Shown here: in pieces, positions 33,450 to 45,600 of the stretch
How the letters are laid out: each line of letters starts with the position of its first letter
Numbering within the stretch: position 1 is the first letter of the stretch
NCBI GenBank assembly: GCA_023053575.1
Contig: JAKZAP010000021.1
Span: 2,439,790 to 2,503,789 of the forward strand
Source: Branchinecta lynchi
Lineage: Eukaryota > Arthropoda > Branchiopoda > Anostraca > Branchinectidae
Reading direction: 5' to 3'
Length of the DNA stretch: 64,000 bases
Translations under genes and position numbers: made by a program
The notes under the pieces: model-generated
Seen by the model: the letters and a program-made list of their open reading frames with translations, nothing else
Told to the model about the DNA's origin: nothing
Databases searched by the model: none

Positions 33450-33624
33450 TTACCTGATTTCATTCCGCTTGATTGCTTCATTAATGCCAAGCAGAACTAA
33501 AGGCCATAGGAAAGCTATGAGCCAAATTGGAACTGGAATGACACTGAAATCAGGCTTATACATTGTGTCTTGGTTCTGGAGGTCGTACAAGGTTAAGCTC
33601 ATGTATGTCCAGTGGAGGCCAAAG
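33450..33624 (-). CDS. TMEM94: TMEM94 last exon (M10 and C-terminus)
   Basis: Acceptor TTTCAG at 33625; encodes FGLHWTYMSLTLYDLQNQDT, then IPVPIWLIAFLWPLVLLGI (last helix) and NEAIKRNEIR followed by TAA (33450-33452). The stop overlaps a donor-like AG|GTAATT. Vertebrate TMEM94 continues about 20 residues further; a +1 frame immediately after the stop reads VINEIRVVELDMKLG, resembling that tail. Either the protein ends here, an extra exon follows, or one base is lost. Confidence 0.87.
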
Positions 33625-36600
33625 CTGAAATAAGTAAAGTCATATCAATACCATAAACATAAATAAATACATACAACACAGGGCTGTTATTACGCCTCTA
33701 TTTCACACTTCACAAATTTTAAATCGAACTCTCTATGGAATTCTGAGATCGAAATATGTCGTTCAGACATTTTTTTTGGACTCATTGATGGGATTCCCGC
33801 CGACAACGCCGTCTGGTCTCTGTTTTTTAAATGCCCAAAGGTTTCGTCAAAGCTTGAATGTGCAATAGTTAAAAGATGGCTGTTTGGATGCGTATTGTCA
33901 TTGAACAAAACCCAGTTCCCAACCGGAAGGTTGTCGTAGGCGCCATCGGTCAATCCGTACATCTCAATCAGACCCCCCCCCCCCCTCCTCCCAGTAAAAC
34001 CTCTGGGCCAGTGTGGATATTTCACATACAAGGGTCATTTTGCAGCTTGAGCCTGGAGAGGACCCTTGCCAAGAAGGACCGAAATATAGCTCTAATAAAA
34101 TGTAGCTGACTTATCCGTTTTGCACCGTCAAACATGATTCGCAGTCAGCTTCGGCTGAAGGAATATCTACCGTCTTAAAGCTATTACACTGTCAGAAGTT
34201 TCGTAACAGATAGCATATAACACTTTCAAGAATAACACCTTTTCACTTAGAAATAAAGTGTTATGACCAATCAAGTTTACATTATTTCGTGCCTAGATCT
34301 CCAGCAACACCTTCAATTGGTAAAAATAATAACGGGAACGAAAGAAACAAAACAGATAACATGATAACATCCAAAAGTGTTATCTGTTGAACCGCGCATC
34401 CTTCTGTTGTCGTTATGTAACTTCGGACAGTGTACTATTTTTACCTATTGAAGGTGTTGTTGGAGATATAGGCACGAAATAGTATAAACTTAATTGGTCA
34501 TAACACTTTATTTCTAAGTGAAAAGGTGTTATTCCTGAAAGTGGTATGCGCAATCTGTTATGAAACTTTTGACAGTGTAGTTGAGAGGGGAGGGGGGGGG
34601 GGGGGGGGGGGGGCTTCAATAGGCTATGAGCAGCAGTTTGAATGGATTTAACGAAGACACCGGTTTAGACATCAGACGAACTGCATATCCTTCCCAGTTC
34701 GCAACAAATCGAACTCCCTCAGAATGAGAACCTTCTCTTACAGCGTGTTCCACCCTTTTAACAATAGTAACTATTAGTTACTATTGTCGGTCCAGCCTCG
34801 TGAAAAGTTACTACGCTGACCGATCCAGCCTTCTCGAAATCCCCTCCACGCTCGGGAGTGTATTACGTGGGGTAACTACGAATATCTTTGACGTGATTGG
34901 TCTAATTAGCCCGTGGCACAATGTTTTGCTAAAAACTGAAAAATGTGTTCCAGCCTCGAAGCCAGAATCCGTGACCTCATGCGTAGTAAGGATGATAAGT
35001 AGGGTGGCACCTGCAGCGCCAGCAGCGGAGTCTACAGGTTGCACTGCCGTCTCAAATGGAAGGAGCAAAACCCGGTTCCGTAATCGGTTCGATATAGGGT
35101 TAAGAGATGAGATTATTTACTACAGTAAAACCTAACGGCCAAGGCGCCCTACGTCATCCGGCATTATCTAATAAAAAATTAGGCATTCAGTTCGGCTTGG
35201 CAGTACTTATGTGATTTGTTCAGAAGTGAGCCTTAGGGAAACCCTGCCAGGCGACCCCCCCCCCCCCCCCGGTACTAAAAATCCCCGGCGACCACCCCCA
35301 AATGCAAATATACAGAAAATTGGAAAATCTTATTAAAAACTGCAGTTTGACTGCAAGCATTTCAGAATTTTACCGAAACCTTTCCCAGTTTGTCATTTCA
35401 AGAAATAAACAAGCAAATCATCCCAAGCTCAAATACAGGCAATATGTTAGGCGGTTTCATGCTAATCCCTCAGACATGGTATCTCATCCTCTCCACTCCC
35501 AAATCCTCCCTCCCCCCCTACCAAAATGTTAGAAATCGACCAGAAGGAGTGGTAAGTTCTAGGGTTCCCAAGCTATGTCTTTTACCTAAAAATACATGCG
35601 AACGAAATTTATTTAATATTCAAAGACTGATATGTACAAATATTATTAGAATCAAAATTTTCTGAAGTTTAATAGATAATATTTTTAAATTTATTGTTAG
35701 TGCAGACGATATTAATAAGGAAAGATTAGGGCAAGTTAGGATTTCTGTCATCGAAAAAATTGCTACGCGGGTATCAAAAAGAAAAAAATTGACATGTCGC
35801 CCGATGAAAATTTTGTAGCCTGCGTAGTTGTATGATAGTTGTAGGAAAAAGTTGCATGGATTGATAAGGAATACTATCATTTAATGTGCCTCAGACTGGG
35901 CCAATCTTAAGCAGTAGTATCCAGTAGCATCATGTCGTGCTATAGTAGCAGCAAGTCTTGTTAGTAGTAGCATGTACTTTAAAGCGGGTCTTAAAGTTCA
36001 ATGGGCACATCAAACTACCCCAATCCCACTCTCTAACAACCTAGAAACAATGCTTACCACCTAGACCAGCAGCTTTTTCAACAGTTTTCTCTCTGTGATA
36101 TTTCAAAGCATGATTTCTTGGGCCAGTACATGCTCAATTTACTAGCTTGGACAAAAGTAAAAGTGATGTTTCTTGTAATGCTTAGTAGATCTTTATTTTA
36201 TGCATAAATCATGTTGTATAATTCAGATTTGAATAGGTCGTTTGTTTTTGAAAGAGTTTTGTAGCTAGGTTATTTTGTATAAGCTTATTGCATATTCTGG
36301 TATATTTTATAAAGCAAGTTAATCAAGCTTCACAACACTATTCCACAAAGAAAAACTTTTAATAAGTACTTTAAGCCATGGAACTTCTGATGAAATACTA
36401 GAACAATCAGGTAAACTGCCTCTGCGGCTTGCCTTTGGTGACATCTCAAATATATCCTTTTCTATCAAGCATTGCTGGGAGTTTTTGAATTTCCTGCCAC
36501 GATATCCCAGCTCCTAAGATTTGGATCGCCGAAATACCAGAGAGATAAAGACAAGGGATAACAAGAAAACGGCCGATTTTCGTAGCGCCTTCTAAAGGAA

Positions 36601-39600
36601 GTCGGAAATGTTTATTTGTGAAGCATTTAATACAAAGTAAAGCATTAGAAGTGTACATTGTGCTTTAAGCGGGAGGAATTAAGAATTACTATTGAAATGT
36701 TGGCGGACACCCTGCCAATTGGTGCTAGAAGGCGTTATATTGGTAATTTTAGGCAGAAATCCGGTCCTTACTTTTGTCCGATGTGCGGATGCGAGAATGA
36801 GAGTCTGGTTCACGTGGTTTGCGAGTGCATGGAGGTGAGTGAATGGAGGAAAGAACAGTATGGTGTGAAAGAGTTTGATGAAGAGTGGTTAATTAGAGTT
36901 GTTAGGAATGAATGTTTTACTACGATTTAAGAGATTGGGGCGATTCCTGAAGACAGCGATGGAACATAGAAGTAGATTTTTGGATTAGGGAAGTAACAAA
37001 GAAATGTTGAAAACGGTTATTAGAGAAGAGAAAGATTAAGGAGGAGCTTCTCTCTTTTGTGTTGTTTTGTTTTGTGCGTTTTATTCTAGTATGTGATTTT
37101 TTGTTGCCATGGCCCTCGGGCTGCTTAGCAATTAATAAATCTATCTATCTATCTATCACGCAGCAGCATGCAGTAACACAGTAGCCTTGAAGTAGAAGCA
37201 TGTAGTAGCGACAGTTAGTACTGCATGCTACTTTTCGTACAACTTCATACTACTATTCTGAGATAAATTTTTCATCGGCATCTATCGTATAAAAATTAAA
37301 TAAAAATACACCTACACAAGGAAGCACATTCCAATCCACAGCCGATTCCTGAACGGATTACTCTGCCAGAAGTGCTTATACCGATTCACGAAGCAGAATG
37401 AGATCACTATGATGTACAAAACGAAGAAGACGCAGGCATAATGCTGAGCTTTGAACCATGCCAGTTCCAGTTCCGGTTGGCTCCAGTTGTCCGGTGCAAT
37501 ATTACCCTTTTCCAGAGGGTACACATAGATGCACTGCTCATATGTGACGTTAGCTGACAGCGTTCTGGATTTCTATAAACGAGAGAAAAAATACTTAAAG
37601 CACCCCTCTCACTATTTACTATTTATTTTCCCATATTCTAAAATAGTTGAATACTTTAAAACCAGGCTCTACTTTCAAGAAATCACGCACAACATTGGCT
37701 GTTTTACGCCTTTTAGATAGATTAAGATAGATATTTTACTGATCTGACTCGTAGCGCCGACATGGCACTAAATACGTCTACCATTACATTTAATGTGTTA
37801 CAATACTTGAATATATACAATTATTACTCATTTTTTTTTTTTCTCAATAAAATATGGCACAAATGAATTCAAATACCGGCTAGTGCGACATCTAACTGAC
37901 ACCAGGAGATTTTGGTGCCGCGTCCGCCCTGTTGCCGGTGCTAGATCGGGCCAGGGGTGGCCCGAAGCACTCAGGCCAGGGGTCAAAAACCCTGCGTACA
38001 GCCTACTCTGTCCGAAAGTGATTGAGTTTACGAAGTCTACGAACTACTAATTCGGAGCCCCTTGAAACGGACGTGACTCAACCTTGTTTGGATTTTGTTG
38101 TTATTTTGTGCTTCAGTTACTCTGTTTACCTATTCGTTTATTTTTTGTATTTTTTTCCATACTCCGTCTTAGATAATTTCGTAAACCACATTGGCCTGAC
38201 ATATTACTTCTAGCTTTAAGCTATTTGGAATAAACTTGATTGATTGATATCACAAAAAAAATCAATGAAGAAACCAGCAAAAATGGGGTTTTTATAGGCC
38301 AACGAATATACTGAAATAAAAGGCTAATATTTCGGGAGGACAACCGCCTCCCTTCTTCAGCGCAGACAGAAAATTTCGACAGAAAAATGCCAAAACGAGG
38401 ATGAAGATCAACAGCCAAGAATAAAAAACAAACAAAAAAAAACAACAAGAAACCAAATAAAATTAAATTAAAAGAATTGAAAGACTAAAATAAAGACAGC
38501 GAGCCACTCACCAATACCTGCGACTAACAATTATGATTGTTCTCACTCAATACTAGTGAATGACCCATTTTCGTTGGTTTCTTCGTTGATTTTTTTTTTT
38601 TTTTTTTTATACTCCGTCTTGTCCTCGGCCAGTCGGTGGGTTATAAATAAATAATAATAATAAGATATAGATTGCACTGGCATTATAGGTACGACGGGTC
38701 CTTTAAATCCCAGAATTGCTACCATACGACCAAGCAGAGAAAAAAAAAAATACATTAAGAAAAACAACGGAAGTTGTAGACTATTACTGTCGTTAAATTG
38801 CGGCAAGAAGGGACTACCTAACAAATTAGCAGTGGGAAACTGGCTGCAATGACGTCACGTTTCGTAAGCTCTTCCTTAGAAGAAGAGAGACAATACAAAA
38901 AATGAGCAACACAAATTTAATCTACAGTGGAAACGCCAGGTTAAAAGAAACGAGACATTGCGTATTCAGCTGTCCCTGTATTTTTCTGTTTTCTACAATC
39001 GGTTTCATTTGACAGGGGCAGGCACTTCTGTGGTTGATCTCCTCGGTAGGAAATTAGTAGGCAAATCAGTCAGTTTTATTTATTTATTTAATCTAATAAA
39101 ACGTCCAGCTTGGGCCATACTAAACAACTAAGAATAAATATTTACAACTAACAATGGGTGTGGGCAAAAATATAAAAACAATAAGCTACCCAAAATCAAA
39201 TGCTAAATACAGCTCCCGGTTCCATGCCATCCACACAGGTAAGGATAGCCGCATGTTTGGGCCCGAGAGAATCACAAGGAGGGTTACTGGACTGAAGGAT
39301 CCGGGTCTGAAGAGAGAAGTTTTAGAGTGTAGAGAGTTAATTGAGAGGGTGTAGTCAGTGAGTAGTTGTCAGTCAGTTGGATCAATGATGTTTCAATTGT
39401 ATGCAGAGATGGGCGAATCCGATCACAAAAAGATTCGAATCCAGGGCTAGGTATGAATGCGAATCCACCATTTCATGCTGAGGATTCGAATCCGGGTTCG
39501 AATCCAACCTTAGCAAAATCAAATCTATACATAGGCCACAGTTTAAAAAACAGAGGTGACAAAAAAGCACTAAGGCAAATGAGACGGGTAATGCTTGTTT

Positions 39601-42600
39601 TAGTGTGGGCTTCCTCTCAGCGACCAGGAATGAATTTGAGTCTGGTTGAGCACAGTTGTGATTCGTAAGATTCAGGGTTTGAATCCGAGTCCGAATCCGA
39701 CTCCAGCCTGATCAGCAGACGATTCGAATCCGGCAAAAAGGACGAATCCTGGATTCAAATCCGTATTAGGATTCACCCATCTCTGATTGCACGCCAAACT
39801 TCAGCACTAGGGGTAAATTTGTTTTGTAAAACTCAGTTTGTGGAGATAGGAAGATACACACCGTCTGGACCCCCCCCCCCCCCACACAGCTATGAACCAG
39901 CCCTTCCCGGTGCCACTCGGGTACACGCTATACGAACATAATATACTTGGGAGTACTCACAAGTTAACACCAAAACATAAAGCTGGGACATAGGACATAA
40001 CAAATGGCGACGATAAACGGCGAATAAATTTCGAGGAAATTCCTCGACCGAATGTGAATAAAATAATGTAATCGCATGAGTATGATAAATTTCGTTTCCT
40101 TGCGTCGGGGGGAGGAGCTTATTTCCGTATGTTTCCTGGTATCCGTATCCCACAGTTCGTAGGTACGGGCGGTACTCTTATCAAGAATATATTATTATAT
40201 ATTATTATATACATACTGTTATTAAGAGTATACCAGCCGACTAAATTGGTCGATACCGACCAGGCACGGCACGGCAGTTAACAAACTTTCAATTTTTGAA
40301 CAAACAAACAAATGGCTCGCAAGTATGCTTATGTGAGCGTTTGTTGACTTCCGACTTTTCCATTTTTATGCACTTGCTGTGACTAAAGTCAACCATGTGG
40401 TCCACCCTACTTACCGTAGTTACTGCGCATGCCGTCACAAATTCTGGCATTTTGTCGTCAAGGCTAGAATACTTTTTCTATTTTCCAGCAGAATATCATG
40501 CAACGGGCAAATCCGACCAATCACGTTACAGAGATGCGCAGTTATCACGCTTACTTACGCTCCCGAGCATGGTAAGCAAATAGTTACTATTTCGAGAAGG
40601 TTGGAACGGTCAGCGTAGTAGCCTAACTTTTTACGAGGTTGGAACGAAAAAAGTAACTAATAGCTACTACTATTAGAAGGGTAGAACACTCTCAATGAGT
40701 TAGCCAAAGTAGGTAATTAAAGGAACAGAAAACTTGACTCAAAGTTGACTCGGGGAGCTAGCTGACATATTAAGAATGTACCCTGGGTCGATATTGAGAG
40801 TAAGAAAAATTCTCGTTACGACCAGTGCAGTTTCCGGGCAGTTTCCGAGAATTCGACTTTTGAGTTAGTAGAAAAAAGCAAAAGGTTTGTGTGCCGGGAG
40901 TAGGAATCGAACGCATGCCCTCTTGACTACTACCCCGATGGCCGAAACACGGCCAAAGGCGGACTTTTACAGTGCATAAGTACATAATTATAGTGCATAA
41001 GGGGCAAGGGCCTGCCAGCTAGCTTCGGGAACACTAAGGAGGGGGTTCAAGATAACAAAGAAGGGGGGTCCTGTCGACAATAAGTCCATGTATCTTTATC
41101 TAAGCCCCCCCCCCCCCCCGGTCGGTTTGATGGCCGAAAGTTGCGTAGTCAAGTTTTATGTGTATGTGCCTTTAAGCGCCTCGGAAAACACCTGAATAGA
41201 TATTTTGAATCTTCATTCTACCATTCAGCCACAAATTGCACTGTTCACATTTAAGTAACTGTTCAAATTAACACACCTCTACTAGTAAGTCGGCGGGAGA
41301 AAATTTAACGGGAGAAAATTTGCATCCGACGGCGAAAATCGGATTTTTTTTTCAATATTCAAGATTCATTTAATACAATAGCTATTGTTTACAACATAAT
41401 AAGCACTACGTATGATTAATCACAATTGTAAAAAAAAAAAGGAACGAAGGAATTGCTGAAACGATTTTGACGCATCGCATGCAGGTATTCCCATGGTGAC
41501 ACGAATTTCGCATGCGTATTTTTGCACACGAAATTTTAAAAATCCTTCCGAGTTTCTTGACCTTGACGTTTAGTCAGGAAAACCCAAAAAGGTTCAAAAA
41601 GATAAAATTTTCCAACCCCCGCAATTCAGCGATAAACAGATAAGATTAATCCCTGTAGCAAATACTGCATCCTTATTCGGATAAGCTTTTTACAGTGACA
41701 GTGCAAGGGGAAAAGTAATTGCAACTTACCAAGACGATGTCCCAGCAGAAACCCATCGTGCAAAGAGCGTACAGGAGAACAACGACGAGCATGGAGGGTA
41801 AAAACTTTCCACCATAACACCAAATGATGAATCCGATGAGCTAAACGGAGAATCTCGGCTTATTGCTAAATAAAAACTACAATAACATATAGGTCGACTC
41901 TGAAGCACAAGTAAGTCGACCGACCGTTTTGGTATGCTTTATCAACCGCTTCCGAGTCTACAACAATTAAAAAAGAAAAGAAAAAAAAGGCAAAGTAAAA
42001 CTGCACTATCTTCTTGTTTTTTCCGATAATTTTTCGGCGTGGCTTAATGCATGCGTACCTTAACAAACATGGTTTGTGTTAGTGACGCGACCTTGTTCTG
42101 GGTTCACAATTTTTTTTAGTTCAATTTGTTTAAAAATACCCTCAAGGACGAAGCCGACATTGGGTTTTCCTCATGCATATCATTATAATCACAAAAATGA
42201 AGAACCAAAATCAAGGACATCTAAAAACATCGTCGTGTTCGGACAGAATTAAAGGACCCGTCTTACCTATAATGCTAACGACATAATCACTCCTTATATT
42301 TCTAAACCCGGAGACCCCAATTTCGTAAGGTATATTCTAACACCTCTAACAAAACCACGCTGATTTTCTCACTTGCCTTGTTTTACTACCTTCGATGTTT
42401 ATCACGCTGTCGACGGTTGTCTGCGAGAAATTTTTCCATCAGAAAAAACGGTTCTGTAAATTGTTTCCCTGTTTTCGCTATAACTTAACGGGTCTCGGAC
42501 AAGTCTTAAAACAGCCAAAACCGTGGGCTATTGTTGAAAGCACAGCCTTGTTTTAAAGTATTCAAATATTTTAAAATACTGTTGAAAAATACACAGTTCA

Positions 42601-45600
42601 AGAGTAAATAGTGCGAGGGGTCCTTTAAAAACTGTCTCAAAACAAAACCTATATACAATTAGTGGGTGACAATATTTACAATTCAAGAACAAATTGGACA
42701 GCAAACAAACGATTCATCGATGGAGGAATTCGTCATGAGGTTTGGAAAAGCATTGCTTTGAAATCCAACCCATCGAGACATCCTACCCGCAGGAGCCCCA
42801 CCAAACAGCAGAACCAGACAGAAACTCAAACTGACCCCAATACGTGCGCGGACAAACCGTTATTCTAATTCGTTTGTGCCCTTTTTACGTCTATGTTTAG
42901 CAGTGCCTAATTTTTGTATGTAATGTTTTGCAACTACAAATTAGCCAAGAGCTACAAAAGATGTACAATAAACCGCTCTCTCTCTCATTCTAGTGGAATC
43001 TACGTTAAACAGATCTCGTCTGAAAACTGTAGTAGTAAGCCTCTGGAACTAGCTGTAGAACAAGACTAGAGCCTCGTTTTTGTTGCAATAGCGCAGCCGC
43101 ATCGCTGCTACAGCTCTTCTTTGCTTTTGCACAATATGCGTTTTTGGTTCACTTTCTTCATGGTTGAAGCGGCAGCACTTGCAGAGAAGCACGGACTTGG
43201 TCGGTGAGCAAGTCCGCGATTCTCGAGAAGCGCTGCCGTCTTCTTCTGAAGCACTGCAGTGCAAAAACGGATGTAGAAAGAATCAGTCCGGAAGTGGCCG
43301 AGAAGCGGACCTACAGCGTGCAACAAAAACGAGGCTCAGGGTCACAGATTCTTCACAAAATACACGTATGTCAAGTGATACGACCCAAGTGAGAAAATCA
43401 GCGTGGTTGTGTTAGAGGGGTTAGAATGTACCGTACGAAATTGGGGTCTCCGGGTTTAGAAATATAAGGAGTGATGATGGAAGTAGGATGCGTTAGCATG
43501 ACGGATAAGACAGGTCCTGTAATGCAGTCCGAACACGACAATGTTTTTTAGATGTTCTTGATTTTGGTTCTTCATTTTTGTGATTATTATGATTTGCATG
43601 AGGAACAAGACCAAAGGTTTTGACGGGATCCCAAAAATTAAATATCTGATCCAGACAACTGGGTCTTGTCTTCGCCAGATCCAGTCATCGCCAGACTCCT
43701 TGAACATTTTTACAATTAAAATCCAGAAACAGATTAAGGCAAAATAGCTAATCATCTGAGAAAACCAATATCAGATATGGATTTAGCATGTGTGTTTATC
43801 CCTATAAGTCATATATGTTTTGACGAAAACTTCCTGCCACTACCGCCAATTTCTCGGTTTTGGCCAAACTTTGGGCTCAAAGCTCAAAAATGAACTCAGG
43901 GTATCTTCTTTCCCCAATAATGAACATCTACTCAACTTCAAATATAAATTTAACTTATAACAAATTTTTCGACTCCAGCCGGATTCCGGTCGAACTATAT
44001 GTCCGGGTAAAATATGATTGTCACACACGGATTCAGCGTCTCTTCTTACCCCTACATCGGTTGTCTAATCAACTAGAAATAAAACTTTAACTTCTACCAA
44101 TTTTCCGGTTTTGGCCGGATTCCGGGTGAACTACATGTCCGGATAGAAATTTGTTTTCACATAAGTGTTCAGCATGTCTTCTTGTCCTAAATCGAACATC
44201 TAATCAACTTCAACTGAAACTTTTAATTTTAACAAACTTTCCGGTTTGGGCCGGATTTCGGGCGAACTACTTGTCCGTCGAGACGATGGTTTTCACCACC
44301 GTGTTCAGCGTTTCTTCCTACCCCTAAATCGAACATCTAATCAACTTAAAATAAAACTTTTACTTTTAACAAACTTTCCGGTTTGGGCCGGATTCCGGGC
44401 GAACTACTAGTCCGTCGAGGAAATGGTTTTCACCATCGTCTTCAGCATGTCTTCCTACCCCTAAATCGAGCATCTAATTAACTTAAAATAAAACTTTTAC
44501 TTTCAACAAACTTTCCGGTTTTGGCCGGATTCGGGGTGAACTACTTGTTAGATGACAAAATGGTTTTCACCACCGTGTTCAGCATGTCTTCTTACCCCAT
44601 AATCGACTATCACATTAGCTGTTTCAAAATATTTCGTTTGCCCCCTAATTCTCTCACCCCTAAATGTAGGGCTACAAAGCCCGTTTACGAACTCGACTGG
44701 TCCGACGACCCAACGAATCCTCACACCAGGTTTCATAAAAATATCTCATTCCCTTCGAGAGTTATCGTGCTTACAGACGGACGGACGGACGGACGGACAA
44801 CTTTTGCGATGTCATAGGTATCCCTCCACTTACGTTCTGGGATCCCAAAAACCCAATGTGCGGCTTCGTCCTTGAGGGTATTTTCAAACAAATTGAAATT
44901 GAAAAACAAATTTGTTGCCAAGAATGATTCGCAGACAACGCTTTTGTATTTTTTAAATCTTCGAGGACTGATTCTGGGTTAGACCAGGGTGCCAAACTTG
45001 ACAGGCATATTCAATAAGTGGTCGAATAAAGGAGTGGTATCACTGTAATAGCAGTTTCTCCCTCCCCCATGTAACCATGTGTCTTATAATATGGATATAG
45101 ACAGGACCAGGTTCGATAGCTATGTGCAGTTTATTTACAGACATCTGTACAGGTGAACAGAAACCAAACGACCGACGAATTAAATATATTACACTTGACT
45201 TTAAATACAAGCTTTGGGCTTAACCTTAACGTGAATAGGTGATTAGATACTAATTAGTTACTCAGTGAACAAACTGGGTCGCAGCATTAATTACTAATAT
45301 TACCTTATTCCCTCCTTAAACAAAATGCGACCGCATTTTCAATCTGGAGAGAAAAATAAAAATCTTGAATGAAAGATATTTACAAATTGCTTGTCTTAGA
45401 GGGGAAACTTCGACAGAGGCAAATCGCTTGAAAATTAACAAAATAACACTTGAGCAAAACTGAAAATAAATAAATCACTGTAAACACTCTTTTAGAATAA
45501 TATTGAATTTCCAAATAGCCTTTGCCATCATAAGTACGTATTTTTCAATGCAACTGTAATATTGACAATTGTGTGCATGACCGTACTCACCAACTTTGGT

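Larger units (their letters stand above)
35799..37278. mobile_element. TAGTAG-rich MITE (copy 2) interrupted by inserts
   Basis: Left part 35799-35970 (CCCGATGAAAATTTTGTAGC) and right part 37160-37278 (ending AATTTTTCATCGG) belong to one family member. Between them lie repeat copy 2 (35990-36660) and a LINE tail (36660-37158). Confidence 0.75.

Noticed and set aside
42662..42868. 68-residue ORF
   Set aside because: No family motif, no splice context, flanked by repeats; insufficient support.
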